A DNA stretch of 64,000 nt, taken from assembly GCA_947374225.1 (NCBI GenBank), contig CANCAY010000006.1, forward strand, positions 1 through 64,000, written 5' to 3'. The position numbers and the translations under genes were made by a program. Under the pieces are notes generated by a model, which was not told the origin of the DNA, made no database searches, and worked only from the letters and a program-made list of their open reading frames with translations. The first letter of the stretch is position 1. Each line of letters starts with the position of its first letter. This stretch comes from Chitinophagaceae bacterium. GTDB lineage: Bacteria; Bacteroidota; Bacteroidia; Chitinophagales; Chitinophagaceae. Of the stretch, positions 28,171-37,452 are shown one piece after another.

Positions 28171-28710
28171 TTAATCACATTGAAAAAAGCTAAAAATGGT
28201 AGTTCCATAATTTCGTTGAAAACTATAGCCTGGAAAGTTTTCATACGCATTTCTTGGAGTGTGTTCCAAAATGAAAAAACCTTCTGGAGCTATCAATTTT
28301 CTTTCTACAATTATTTTAGGTAAATCGTCAATGGTATTCAATGCATAGGGAGGTCCCGCAAATATGATATCATATTGATTTGTGCAAGAATTTATAAATT
28401 GAAAAACGTCCATGCGTAAAATATGAGTATTTTCAATTTTTAACATTTCAACGTTCTTTTTTATAAAATCCAACATAATAGGATCTTTTTCTATTATTGT
28501 TAAATTATTGGCTCCTCTAGAAGCTAATTCATAACTAATACATCCAGTACCTCCAAACAAATCTAAAGTAATAGCATCTTCAATTGCTACCCTACTTTGT
28601 AAAATATTAAATAATCCTTCCTTCGCAATATCGGTAGTTGGCCTAGTATGCGGCATGTTTTGCGGTGGATGAATTCTTCTTCCTCCAAATTTTCCTGAAA
28701 TAATTCTCAT
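28171..28710 (-). CDS. rsmD: 16S rRNA (guanine966-N2)-methyltransferase RsmD, with altered catalytic motif
   Basis: 179 residues. The N-terminus MRIISGKFGGRRI and the SAM loop LDLFGGTG (49-56) are those of RsmD. The family's catalytic D/N-PPY motif reads AGPPY here, with Gly119 at the position normally Asp; codon GGA is unambiguous in the given sequence. Whether this variant is active is unknown; the rest of the fold looks intact. Its start overlaps the stop of the DUF3822 gene by one base. Confidence 0.88.
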   Translation of the reverse strand: MRIISGKFGGRRIHPPQNMPHTRPTTDIAKEGLFNILQSRVAIEDAITLDLFGGTGCISYELASRGANNLTIIEKDPIMLDFIKKNVEMLKIENTHILRMDVFQFINSCTNQYDIIFAGPPYALNTIDDLPKIIVERKLIAPEGFFILEHTPRNAYENFPGYSFQRNYGTTIFSFFQCD

Positions 28711-29528
28711 TAAAATATAAAATAAGTAGCGTAATTGTGATGAGGATATTCTTTATTTAAAGATGCTCCAATTCCTGTTTCTGGAGCACTTATTATAGCA
28801 GCATTTTCAAAATAACTTACTAAATTATTGGCCCACACATGATCTGTTTCGTTGTAACCTGCAATATAGACTGCTAGCGTATTAGGGTTTAGTCCTATGC
28901 TTTTACAAGCATTCAAAATAGTATATACATTCTGATCGTCACCGCTTATATCTTGGTATTGAAGTAATTGAATTTGTCCATTTTTTTGGATCAATAAAGT
29001 GTAATTATTTTCGAATAATTGAATATACACTCCCTCCGCTTCTTTTTGCTCTAATAAAAAGCTAGCATAATGATTCCATTTTCCAGTTGGGAATACACGA
29101 GACAATAATGACTGTAAAGCATCAGGAACACTGTATACTAAAACCGCATCTTGTCCAGCTGGTGAAATCATTAACTCCTCCTCAAACTTTTCTCCATGAA
29201 CTATATTTAGTTCATTTAAATAAATCGTTAGATCTGAAATTTTCTGTTTTTTACTTAAAATCATTCTTGGGCTATTCATTACAAAATGAATATTCCTATA
29301 AATGGCTTGGATCAATTTTGAGTTATTTTGCAAATAGGCAACTAATTGATTCCATCCAATATTGTCAGTGGTATTGTTGAAAGCTTCGAAAGCTACAAAT
29401 TCATTTGTTTCTGTGTTTTTTACAGAAAAACAAATAGATTGATCGTCCACAATAAGGTATAAATCTTCCACCTTATTATTAGCTGTACTTTGTAATTGTC
29501 CGTAAATGCCGATTTTCTTTTTTGCCAT
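28710..29528 (-). CDS. DUF3822 family protein
   Basis: 272 residues. From memory this matches the Bacteroidota-restricted DUF3822 family, which often neighbours rsmD: an N-terminal half with LYLIVDDQSICFSVKN and a central FVMNSPRMILSKKQ, and an actin/ASKHA-like C-terminal half (NNYTLLIQKNGQIQLLQYQ; VYIAGYNETD). No signal peptide, no function known. First gene of the operon running to rnr. Confidence 0.7.
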   Translation of the reverse strand: MAKKKIGIYGQLQSTANNKVEDLYLIVDDQSICFSVKNTETNEFVAFEAFNNTTDNIGWNQLVAYLQNNSKLIQAIYRNIHFVMNSPRMILSKKQKISDLTIYLNELNIVHGEKFEEELMISPAGQDAVLVYSVPDALQSLLSRVFPTGKWNHYASFLLEQKEAEGVYIQLFENNYTLLIQKNGQIQLLQYQDISGDDQNVYTILNACKSIGLNPNTLAVYIAGYNETDHVWANNLVSYFENAAIISAPETGIGASLNKEYPHHNYATYFIF

Positions 29529-29586
29529 ACATTAATTCTTATGCAATGATATAAAAAAAGGGGCAGTTCTTTGCTAAAACTAATTG

Positions 29587-29602
29587 TAGATTTGCAAATA
29601 TA
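29587..29602. promoter_or_regulatory. back-to-back divergent -7 elements (DUF3822 operon / MATE)
   Basis: TAGATTTG (29587-29594, plus) points at the MATE gene, whose ATG is at 29602. Immediately after it, CAAATATA (29595-29602) is TATATTTG on the minus strand, pointing at the DUF3822 operon. The two exact TAnnTTTG matches abut, so polymerase binding should be mutually exclusive. Confidence 0.45.
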
Positions 29603-30960
29603 TGAGTACCAACCACGCTACCCCATCTTTACAGGTTAATATAAGCAGTAAGCAAATACTGACCATTTCAATTCCCATAGCTTTAGCGATATTGGTACCT
29701 CAGATCAACTTTATTATCAATAACATTTTCCTAGGCGCTTTAAGTAAGCAAGCATTAGCCATTGGAGGTATAACAGGTGTGTATTACCTGATTTTCGGAG
29801 TTATGGGCCAAGGTTTAAATAATGGACTTCAAGCCCTAATTTCAAGACGTGCAGGAGAAAATAGAGTGGACGAAATTGGTATACTATTCTCACAGGGCGT
29901 TTTTATCTCTATCTTCTTATCCGTAATTGGCATTTCATTTACTTATTTTGTAGCGCCCTATATATTCCATGCTTTATTACATGATACCCAAAGAGCAAAT
30001 ACCGTTATAGAGTTTTTGAAAATTCGTATTTGGGGAATCCCTTTTTTGTTTATTTATCAAATGCGTAATGCCTTATTAGTGGGTACGAATCAAAGTAAAT
30101 TTTTGATTATTGGAACTGCTACCGAAGCTTTTATAAATATCTTTTTTGATTACAGTTTAATTTTCGGGCATTTTGGATTTTCTTCATTAGGACTAAATGG
30201 TGCAGCCTACTCTTCTATTATCTCTGAAATAATGGGCTTATTGGTAATTTATCTAGTAATACATTACCAAAAGATTGGAGCTAGATTCGATTTGTTCAAA
30301 AAATTCGAATTGAAACTAGACTATATAAAACTTATTTTAACGCAATCTTCTCCTTTGATGATGCAGTACATGATAAGTATAATAAGCTGGGAGTTCTTCT
30401 ACATATTAATAGAACATAGAGGAGAACAATCACTAGCAGTTTCCAATGCGATGCGTAATATTTTTGGTTTCTTTGGTAGTTTTACTTGGGCCTTTGCAGC
30501 TACTGCGAATACCATGGTGAGTAATATTATAGGACAAGGACTTCAAGATAAAGTGATTGAATTAATTAATAAAATCATGAGATGGAGTTTAGGATTTGCT
30601 ATAATTGTTTGCATATTAATTAACACTTTCGCAACACAATTTTTATCTATTTATGGTCAAGGTGCTGGATTCCTAGCAGAAGGTATTCCAGTGTTAAGAG
30701 TAGTTTCTATTGCCCTTTTAATAATGTCTGCTTCCACTATTTGGCTAAGTTCTGTTACTGGTACAGGACAATCAAAAGTAACTTTGTCAATAGAATTTGT
30801 AGCTATCTTGATCTATATTATTTATAATTATCTTGTACTTGAGTATTATAACTTGCCTATTACTTATGGTTGGATTAGTGAAATTATTTATTGGCTAAGT
30901 TTATTGATACCTTCTTATATCTATATTAGAACAATGAGATGGAAGGGAACTAAAATCTAA
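29602..30960 (+). CDS. MATE family efflux transporter
   Basis: 452 residues with about 12 hydrophobic segments in two homologous halves. The N-half begins ILTISIPIALAILVPQINFIINNIFLG, and the middle has the MATE-typical ALLVGTNQSKFLIIGTATEAFINIFFDY. The exported substrate is unknown; family members use Na+ or H+ gradients to export cationic drugs or metabolites. It is a single-gene unit ended by the terminator at 30963. Confidence 0.88.
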   Translation: MSTNHATPSLQVNISSKQILTISIPIALAILVPQINFIINNIFLGALSKQALAIGGITGVYYLIFGVMGQGLNNGLQALISRRAGENRVDEIGILFSQGVFISIFLSVIGISFTYFVAPYIFHALLHDTQRANTVIEFLKIRIWGIPFLFIYQMRNALLVGTNQSKFLIIGTATEAFINIFFDYSLIFGHFGFSSLGLNGAAYSSIISEIMGLLVIYLVIHYQKIGARFDLFKKFELKLDYIKLILTQSSPLMMQYMISIISWEFFYILIEHRGEQSLAVSNAMRNIFGFFGSFTWAFAATANTMVSNIIGQGLQDKVIELINKIMRWSLGFAIIVCILINTFATQFLSIYGQGAGFLAEGIPVLRVVSIALLIMSASTIWLSSVTGTGQSKVTLSIEFVAILIYIIYNYLVLEYYNLPITYGWISEIIYWLSLLIPSYIYIRTMRWKGTKI

Positions 30961-30962
30961 AT

Positions 30963-31000
30963 AAAAAAAAAGATCACTAGTTATTTAGTGATCTTTTTTT
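30963..31000. terminator. bidirectional terminator (MATE / folB)
   Basis: AGATCACTA (30971-30979) pairs with TAGTGATCT (30986-30994), flanked by an A-run and a T-run. It reaches the stop codon of convergent folB. Confidence 0.9.
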
Positions 31001-31371
31001 TATTTTCTTTTCTCTATAGAAACAGAAGTCTTGCCTTCGAAAAATGGAATGGGCAATGTTTCTTTTGTAATTTTTACCAGCACATATTGAGCAATGGTAT
31101 GATCTAATAAAATTTGATCTGCAATTTTACATACTAAAGTTTCCAATAATGGCGTGGGTGTTTCCATCATCTTTTTGACCAATTGATATACCTCAACATA
31201 GTCAATAGTTTGATCCATTTGATCAATCAAATTTACAGTTGGTGTAAAGTCAATGGTAACGTCAACTCTAAACGTATTCCCCAGTTTTTTTTCAGCCTCA
31301 TATAATCCATGATAGCCCTTGAAAATGAGGTCATTTAAACAAACGCGCATGGACGACTTAGCAGCACTCAT
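31000..31371 (-). CDS. folB: dihydroneopterin aldolase
   Basis: 123 residues, the family length. Cleaves 7,8-dihydroneopterin to 6-hydroxymethyl-dihydropterin in folate synthesis. Visible hallmarks are FKGYHGLYEAEKKLGNTFRVDV (catalytic glutamate) near 18-39, TIDYVEVYQLV (65-75) and the C-terminal VKITKETLPIPF with the catalytic lysine. Its start codon overlaps the trxB stop by one base. Confidence 0.93.
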   Translation of the reverse strand: MSAAKSSMRVCLNDLIFKGYHGLYEAEKKLGNTFRVDVTIDFTPTVNLIDQMDQTIDYVEVYQLVKKMMETPTPLLETLVCKIADQILLDHTIAQYVLVKITKETLPIPFFEGKTSVSIEKRK

Positions 31372-32312
31372 TAATGTCCTTTTGATGTTAAATAACGTTC
31401 AGCGTCTAATGCCGCCATACAACCACTGCCCGCTGCAGTTACTGCTTGACGATAGTTTTTATCTTGAACGTCTCCAGCAGCGAACACCCCTTCCACATTA
31501 GTTTTAGTGGTACCCGGATCTGTCATAATATATCCAGTTTCGTCCATTGTAATAAAAGGCTTGAATATATCACTATTAGGTTTATGTCCAATTGCAACAA
31601 AAAATGCGCTCACCGGAATTTCTTGTAATTCATTCGTTATAGTATTCTTAACACGAACCGCTTGTACATTCTTTTCTCCTAAAATCTCATCTGTTTCTGT
31701 GTTAAAATGCACAATAATATTTGGCGTGTTTAACACTCTATCCTGCATTACTTTACTAGCACGCATTTGGTCTTTTCTAACAATCATATGCACTGTCGTA
31801 CACATTTTAGATAAATAATGTGCTTCTTCTGCTGCAGTATCTCCTGCTCCAATTATTGCAACGTCTTTGCCTTTAAAGAAGAATCCATCACAAACAGCAC
31901 ATGCGCTTACTCCAAATCCGTTCAGTCTCTCTTCACTTGGAATTCCCAACCACTTTGCACTTGCACCTGTTGAAATAATTACCGCTTTAGCTTCAATAAT
32001 TTTTTCATCATCAATCCACACTTTCTTAATCTCACCGCTAAAGTCTACTTTAGTGGCTAATCCATAACGGATATCCGCACCCATTCTAGCTGCTTGTTTC
32101 TCAAAATTAACCATCATATCAGGTCCTTGAATTCCATCTGGAAAACCTGGGTAGTTTTCAACTTCGGTTGTAATAGTTAATTGACCACCTGGTTGTATTC
32201 CTTGATATAACAATGGTTTCATGTTTGCTCTTGCAGCATAAATAGCTGCAGTATATCCTGCAGGTCCAGAACCTATAATTAGAATGTCTACTTTTTCGAT
32301 TTCCATTTCCAT
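31371..32312 (-). CDS. trxB: thioredoxin-disulfide reductase
   Basis: 313 residues. FAD loop GSGPAG at 14-19, redox-active pair Cys138 and Cys141 in CAVC, an NADPH loop GAGDTAAEEA near 156 and the C-terminal FAD motif VEGVFAAGDVQD. It transfers electrons from NADPH to thioredoxin; trxA is at 49515. An ATG two codons downstream is an equally good start. It shares an operon with folB. Confidence 0.95.
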   Translation of the reverse strand: MEMEIEKVDILIIGSGPAGYTAAIYAARANMKPLLYQGIQPGGQLTITTEVENYPGFPDGIQGPDMMVNFEKQAARMGADIRYGLATKVDFSGEIKKVWIDDEKIIEAKAVIISTGASAKWLGIPSEERLNGFGVSACAVCDGFFFKGKDVAIIGAGDTAAEEAHYLSKMCTTVHMIVRKDQMRASKVMQDRVLNTPNIIVHFNTETDEILGEKNVQAVRVKNTITNELQEIPVSAFFVAIGHKPNSDIFKPFITMDETGYIMTDPGTTKTNVEGVFAAGDVQDKNYRQAVTAAGSGCMAALDAERYLTSKGH

Positions 32313-32351
32313 ATTCCCTTTTTATTAAATGATAGCTAAATGTAGCTAAAA

Positions 32352-32389
32352 AAAAGCCCCGACAAATCTTTAAGATCGTTGGGGCTTTT
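32352..32389 (-). terminator. terminator after rpoD
   Basis: On the plus strand AAAAGCCCCGAC is followed after 14 nt by GTTGGGGCTTTT, a 12-bp stem with one wobble pair. Reading the minus strand it ends in a T-run 20 bp after the rpoD stop. Confidence 0.85.
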
Positions 32390-32409
32390 ATGATATTGTT
32401 AATTTTTAA

Positions 32410-33267
32410 TTAGCCCAAGTAAGCTTTTAACGCATTACTATATCTAGCTTTCTGCAAGCGTTTAATAGCACGTTCCTTAATTTGTCTAATTCTTTCTTTA
32501 GTTAAATCGTATTTGATTCCAATTTGCTCAATGGTAACACCATTCTCTCCGTCTAATCCAAAATAAGCGTTTACAATTTCTGCTTCTCTAGGACTTAAAG
32601 ATTTCAAGACACGACGAATCTCCTCTCTTAAAGAATCTTTCATTACATCCTCGTCTGTATCATCTCCACCTTGTAATAAGTCACCCATTGCAACGTCTTC
32701 AGCTTCGTGAACCGGAGCATCTAATGAAGTATGACGTGTATTAGATTGGAAAATATTATTGATTTCAGTTTCAGACATTTCCAAGATACCAGCAAGCTCC
32801 TCAGTAGAAGGTTCACGCTCATGTTCTTGTTCAAATGCCATGTATGCTTTATTGGCTTTATTATAAGTACCAATCTTATTTTGAGGTAAACGAACCAAAC
32901 GACCTTGCTCAGCTAATGCTTGCAAAATAGACTGACGGATCCACCAAACCGCATAAGAAATAAATTTAAAACCTTTTGTTTCGTCAAAACGTTGTGCTGC
33001 TTTGATCAATCCCAAGTTACCCTCATTAATCAAATCACTCAAAGACAAGCCTTGGTGTTGGTATTGTTTAGCAACCGATACTACGAAACGTAAATTGGCT
33101 TGAACCAATTTATCCAATGCACGTTGATCACCCATTTTAATGCGTTGCGCTAAAGTGGTTTCCTCTTCAGGATTGATCATGGAAATCTTAGATATCTCTT
33201 GTAAGTACTTTTCAACCGCTTGAGAGTCTCTGTTTGTAATCTGTGTCGCAATTTTAAGCTGCCTCAT
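32410..33267 (-). CDS. rpoD: primary RNA polymerase sigma factor (Bacteroidota RpoD/SigA)
   Basis: 285 residues; lacks region 1.1, as is usual in this phylum. Region 1.2 (DSQAVEKYLQEISKI), region 2 (NLRFVVSVAKQYQHQGLSLSDLINEGN and FISYAVWWIRQSI), region 3 and region 4 (VTIEQIGIKYDLTKERIRQIK) are all present. The phylum's primary sigma recognises TTG-N19/20-TAnnTTTG promoters, found widely in this window, including before this gene itself. Single-gene unit with own promoter and terminator. Confidence 0.96.
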   Translation of the reverse strand: MRQLKIATQITNRDSQAVEKYLQEISKISMINPEEETTLAQRIKMGDQRALDKLVQANLRFVVSVAKQYQHQGLSLSDLINEGNLGLIKAAQRFDETKGFKFISYAVWWIRQSILQALAEQGRLVRLPQNKIGTYNKANKAYMAFEQEHEREPSTEELAGILEMSETEINNIFQSNTRHTSLDAPVHEAEDVAMGDLLQGGDDTDEDVMKDSLREEIRRVLKSLSPREAEIVNAYFGLDGENGVTIEQIGIKYDLTKERIRQIKERAIKRLQKARYSNALKAYLG

Positions 33268-33330
33268 GCCAAGAATTTATTTAAGTATATAACGACAGAA
33301 ACACTAAAATAGTATAGTGTTGTCAGTCTG

Positions 33331-33361
33331 CAAAGGTACTATTTTGACTTTAATTAAGCAA
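33331..33361 (-). promoter_or_regulatory. rpoD promoter (TTG-N20-TACCTTTG)
   Basis: On the minus strand TTG (33361-33359) is followed after exactly 20 bases by TACCTTTG (33338-33331), a full match to the Bacteroidota primary-sigma consensus. The expected TSS is near 33326, giving a 5' leader of about 60 nt. Confidence 0.75.
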
Positions 33362-33461
33362 ATATTGATTATAAAGGATTTATGGAGCATATTTACCCCC
33401 ATTTTAGGCCTTTTTAGGCATTTTTCAAGGTTAATCCCTCCTTGGGATTTATCTTCGTCCA

Positions 33462-34475
33462 ATGATAGATTTTAGATCCGATACCGTAACAAAGCCAACA
33501 ATAGCAATGTTGGACTTTATGCATAATGCTCCTATTGGAGATGATGTTTTTGGAGAAGACCCTTCAATTAATAGTCTAGAACATAAAACAGCAGAAATCT
33601 TTGGAATGGAAGCTGGTTTGTTTTGTCCCAGCGGAACTATGACTAACCAATTGGCAATAAAAACACATACACAAGCAGGTGATGAAGTTATATGTGACGA
33701 ATTATCACATATATATCAATATGAAGGTGGTGGAATAGCATTTAATGCAGGTTGTTCAGTGAGATTATTGCAGGGAAATAGAGGAAGAATTACAGCCGAA
33801 CAAGTGCAAGCTGCTATCAACCCTGACGATGTACACAAACCAATTTCTAAATTGGTAAGTTTAGAGAATACCTCCAATCGTGGAGGAGGAGCTTGTTACA
33901 ATTTTAATGATTTTCAATTTATACGTGAAGTTGCAACTGCCAATAATTTAGGCTTACACTTGGACGGAGCGCGTTTATTTAATGCCATTGTTTATAAAAA
34001 TGAAAACCCTTTAGATTATGGAAAAGTATTTGACTCCATTTCAATCTGTTTAAGTAAGGGATTAGGTGCGCCAGTTGGAAGTGTATTATTAGGAAATAAA
34101 GACTTCATCAAAAAAGCAAGAAGATGGCGTAAGGTTTTTGGAGGTGGAATGCGTCAGGCCGGGTCCTTAGCAGCAGCAGGAATTTATGCATTAGACCATC
34201 ATGTTGATCGATTAAAAGACGACCACGCAAATGCATTATTAATTAAAGATGCATTAGTAAAAAAGGATTTTGTTCAGAATGTATTTGAGGTAGAAACCAA
34301 TATAGTAATTGCAAGTATTCATGGAAAACATACTGCAGCTAGTTTAGTACATGCACTAAAGGAAAAAAATATTTTAGTAATCGCGATGTCCCCTATCCTG
34401 GTTCGATTTGTATTGCATTTAGACATTAATGAATCTCAGGTTCAAGAAACTATTGAAGTGATTGATAGTTTATAA
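33462..34475 (+). CDS. ltaE: low-specificity L-threonine aldolase
   Basis: 337 residues. PLP enzyme that cleaves threonine/allo-threonine to glycine and acetaldehyde. N-terminal DFRSDTVTKPT, GDDVFGEDP (27-35), and the Schiff-base Lys199 in SICLSKGLGAPVGS are typical. A promoter-like TATCTTCG ends a few bases before the ATG, so the leader may be very short. Confidence 0.9.
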   Translation: MIDFRSDTVTKPTIAMLDFMHNAPIGDDVFGEDPSINSLEHKTAEIFGMEAGLFCPSGTMTNQLAIKTHTQAGDEVICDELSHIYQYEGGGIAFNAGCSVRLLQGNRGRITAEQVQAAINPDDVHKPISKLVSLENTSNRGGGACYNFNDFQFIREVATANNLGLHLDGARLFNAIVYKNENPLDYGKVFDSISICLSKGLGAPVGSVLLGNKDFIKKARRWRKVFGGGMRQAGSLAAAGIYALDHHVDRLKDDHANALLIKDALVKKDFVQNVFEVETNIVIASIHGKHTAASLVHALKEKNILVIAMSPILVRFVLHLDINESQVQETIEVIDSL

Positions 34476-34551
34476 GTAGTAATAAAGAAGCATAAAGTAA
34501 AAGAAGAATAAAGTAAAAAATTAAACTAGAAAAGATAAATAAAGTAGCAAA

Positions 34552-36207
34552 ATGTTAGAAAGAATTAACCCAACAACAACACAAGCATGGTTCGTATTAA
34601 AAAAGCACCACGAAGAAGAAATGAATCGCAAGCACATGAAAGATTTGTTTGCGTCAGACAATACTCGATTTGAAAAATATTCAATTAATACAGGATCTGT
34701 TTTATTCGATTATTCTAAAAATATTATTACAGACAAAACTTTACAATTATTATTTCAATTAGCAAAAGAATGTTCCTTACAACCTGCTATAGCTGCGCAG
34801 TTTGAGGGTAAGGCAATTAATGAAACTGAGAACAGAGCTGTTTTACATACCGCATTAAGAAACTTTAGTAACAATCCTATTTTAGTTGACGGCGAGAATA
34901 TTATGCCAGAAATTAAAAGAGTACTAACACAAATGAAAACTTTTTGCGAGTCTATTCATAGTGGTACACATAAAGGTTATACTGGAAAGAAAATTACTTC
35001 CATAGTTAATATTGGAATTGGCGGAAGTGACTTAGGTCCCGTAATGGTAACGGAAGCACTAAAACCATATTGGGTAGACGGTATAAAAATTTATTTTGTA
35101 AGTAATGTAGACGGTACACATATAGCGGAGACTTTAAAAAAGGTAAATGCAGAAGAAACACTATTCTTAATTGCATCTAAAACTTTTACTACGCAGGAAA
35201 CTATGACCAACGCACAAACTGCAAGAAGCTGGTTTTTAGAACATGCTAAAGAAGAATCACATATTGCGACACACTTTGTTGCTTTAAGTACCAATGAGAA
35301 ATTGGTTAATGCATTTGGCATTAGCAGTAAAAATATGTTTGAATTCTGGGACTGGGTTGGAGGACGATATTCATTATGGAGTGCTATTGGGTTGTCAATT
35401 GCATTAACAATTGGCTATGATAATTTTGAAGCTTTATTAAAAGGGGCACATGATGCGGATAATCATTTTAAAAATGAAAAACCAGAACAGAACATACCCA
35501 TTATAATGGCCTTATTAGGAATTTGGTATACCAATTTCTTTGGTGCTCAAAGCGAAGCAATTTTACCTTATGACCAATATATGCATCGTTTTGCAGCTTA
35601 TTTCCAACAAGGAAATATGGAAAGCAATGGTAAATATGTAGACCGTAAAGGAACTGCAGTAAATTATGCAACGGGCCCAGTAATTTGGGGAGAACCTGGC
35701 ACCAATGGTCAACATGCATTTTATCAATTAATACATCAAGGTACTTTAATGATACCATGTGATTTTATTGCCCCTGCTATTAGTCATAATCCAATTGGGG
35801 ATCATCATGATAAATTATTAAGTAATTATTTCGCGCAAACAGAAGCATTATTAAACGGAAAAACACAAGGGGAAGTTGTTGCAGAATTAGTAGCTGCTAA
35901 TAAATCAGAAAAAGAAATAGATTTCTTAGCACCATTCAAAGTGTTTACAGGTAATAAACCAACCAACTCTTTTATGGTTCAAAAAATAACTCCTACCACA
36001 TTAGGATTTTTAATTGCATCGTATGAACATAAAATATTCACTCAAGGAGTTATTTGGAATATATTTAGTTATGACCAATGGGGAGTTGAATTAGGTAAAC
36101 AATTAGCTAATAAAATATTACCTGAATTAGGTAATAAGGATGCAGTAACAGGACATGATAGTTCTACCAATGGATTGATTAATCAATACAAAAAATGGAA
36201 ATCATAA
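34552..36207 (+). CDS. pgi: glucose-6-phosphate isomerase
   Basis: 551 residues, the long E. coli-type form. Interconverts glucose-6-P and fructose-6-P. The phosphate-binding region [17 protein letters not shown] (about 154-170), the signature [13 protein letters not shown] and the catalytic [15 protein letters not shown] are present. A GNAT gene follows directly and probably shares its transcript, ending at the terminator at 36725. Confidence 0.95.
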   Translation: MLERINPTTTQAWFVLKKHHEEEMNRKHMKDLFASDNTRFEKYSINTGSVLFDYSKNIITDKTLQLLFQLAKECSLQPAIAAQFEGKAINETENRAVLHTALRNFSNNPILVDGENIMPEIKRVLTQMKTFCESIHSGTHKGYTGKKITSIVNIGIGGSDLGPVMVTEALKPYWVDGIKIYFVSNVDGTHIAETLKKVNAEETLFLIASKTFTTQETMTNAQTARSWFLEHAKEESHIATHFVALSTNEKLVNAFGISSKNMFEFWDWVGGRYSLWSAIGLSIALTIGYDNFEALLKGAHDADNHFKNEKPEQNIPIIMALLGIWYTNFFGAQSEAILPYDQYMHRFAAYFQQGNMESNGKYVDRKGTAVNYATGPVIWGEPGTNGQHAFYQLIHQGTLMIPCDFIAPAISHNPIGDHHDKLLSNYFAQTEALLNGKTQGEVVAELVAANKSEKEIDFLAPFKVFTGNKPTNSFMVQKITPTTLGFLIASYEHKIFTQGVIWNIFSYDQWGVELGKQLANKILPELGNKDAVTGHDSSTNGLINQYKKWKS

Positions 36208-36212
36208 ATCAT

Positions 36213-36701
36213 ATGAATTCTACTATAACAATTAGACCCATTGAATTAATTGACAATAATGATATCGCCAAAGTAATTAGAGGCGCGTTAGAAGAATTTG
36301 GCGCCAACAAACCTGGCACTGTTTATTTTGATTCAACAACAGATCATTTATATGAGCTGTTTAGAACAGACGGTTCTATTTACTTTGTTGCTTTACTAGA
36401 TGGTCAAATAATTGGAGGTGCTGGCATATACCCTACCGAGAACTTACCAGAAGGCACTTGCGAATTAGTAAAATTATATTTACATAAAGATGCAAGAGGA
36501 ACAGGCCTAGGAAAAAAATTATTATTAACAGCAATGGATTGGGCAAAACAAAATGGATACCATCAAGTATACTTAGAGTCAATGCCAGAACTTTCAAAGG
36601 CAGTTGCAATATATGAAAAAGTAGGATTTGAAAGACTCAATGCACCACTTGGAAATTCTGGTCATTCCGGTTGTGACATTTGGATGTCTAAAACACTTTA
36701 A
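36213..36701 (+). CDS. GNAT family N-acetyltransferase
   Basis: About 162 residues from the ATG at 36213 (an in-frame ATG at 36195 overlaps pgi by 13 bp). The acetyl-CoA loop reads LHKDARGTGLGKKLL, followed by EKVGFERL near the C-terminus. The overall pattern (RPIELIDNNDIAKVIRGALEEFG at the start, then ELVKLYLHKDARG) recalls GNATs annotated as YjcF/ElaA-like; substrate unknown. Confidence 0.82.
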   Translation: MNSTITIRPIELIDNNDIAKVIRGALEEFGANKPGTVYFDSTTDHLYELFRTDGSIYFVALLDGQIIGGAGIYPTENLPEGTCELVKLYLHKDARGTGLGKKLLLTAMDWAKQNGYHQVYLESMPELSKAVAIYEKVGFERLNAPLGNSGHSGCDIWMSKTL

Positions 36702-36724
36702 AAAATACTAATTCATTATAATTT

Positions 36725-36757
36725 AAAAGCCCCGCTTAGTTATAAGACGGGGCTTTT
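36725..36757. terminator. bidirectional terminator after pgi-GNAT
   Basis: AAAAGCCCCG (36725-36734) pairs with CGGGGCTTTT (36748-36757), with an inner CTTA/TAAG extension. Convergent DUF3276 gene ends just beyond. Confidence 0.88.
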
Positions 36758-36794
36758 AATATCAAGCAAGCAATCGTTTATTGTTTGGCTACTT

Positions 36795-37364
36795 CTACCA
36801 TTTGTCAACTTCCTCTCCACTTAAATTATCTCCAGCGCTCGCTACAGAATCACGAGCTTCAAGTGGTTTCTTTTCTGTAATTATTAATTCTTCATCAACA
36901 ACATTTTCGTTTACAACTTCTTCTATTTCATTTTGATTTACTACTGTTTCTTCAACAGAAGTAATAATTACTTCCACATTTTGTCCAATAGCTTCCTCAA
37001 TATCAAGTTTAGTTACAACCACAGGAGTGACATTATTTTCTCCGTTTTCATCATAACCTTCCACATTGTCATGATTAAAAGCATCAAAATCAAAGTCAGG
37101 CATTAATTCTGTTTTTACATAATCAAGTGCTTCTGTAATTGCTTTTAAGAATTTATTGAAGTCTTCTTTATATAAAAATATTTTATGCCTATCATAGCCA
37201 TTATTATCAAAACGCTTTCTGCTTTCTGTAATGGTTAAGAAATAGTCATTTGCCCTTGTGGCTCTAACGTCAAAGAAATAAGTTCTTCTTTTTCCAGCAC
37301 GAATTCTAGTACTGTAAACACTTTCTATCTTCTTATCGTTGTTATCAAAATTCGTGTTCTCCAT
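36795..37364 (-). CDS. DUF3276 / PUR family DNA/RNA-binding protein
   Basis: 189 residues. The N-terminal 100 residues, with VYSTRIRAGKRRTYFFDVR and DYFLTITESRKRF, form a single PUR repeat, as in the bacterial PUR-alpha proteins (e.g. Borrelia BpuR) that bind single-stranded nucleic acid. The C-terminal half is acidic and low in complexity (many Glu, Asn, Val), probably disordered. The target is unknown. The family is nearly universal in Bacteroidota. Confidence 0.85.
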   Translation of the reverse strand: MENTNFDNNDKKIESVYSTRIRAGKRRTYFFDVRATRANDYFLTITESRKRFDNNGYDRHKIFLYKEDFNKFLKAITEALDYVKTELMPDFDFDAFNHDNVEGYDENGENNVTPVVVTKLDIEEAIGQNVEVIITSVEETVVNQNEIEEVVNENVVDEELIITEKKPLEARDSVASAGDNLSGEEVDKW

Positions 37365-37452
37365 TGTATACTTTAGTTATATGCTACTAAAATATAAAAT
37401 GTTAATGAAAAAGTAAAATATAAATTTAGACTAAAAAAAGGCATCAAAAAAC

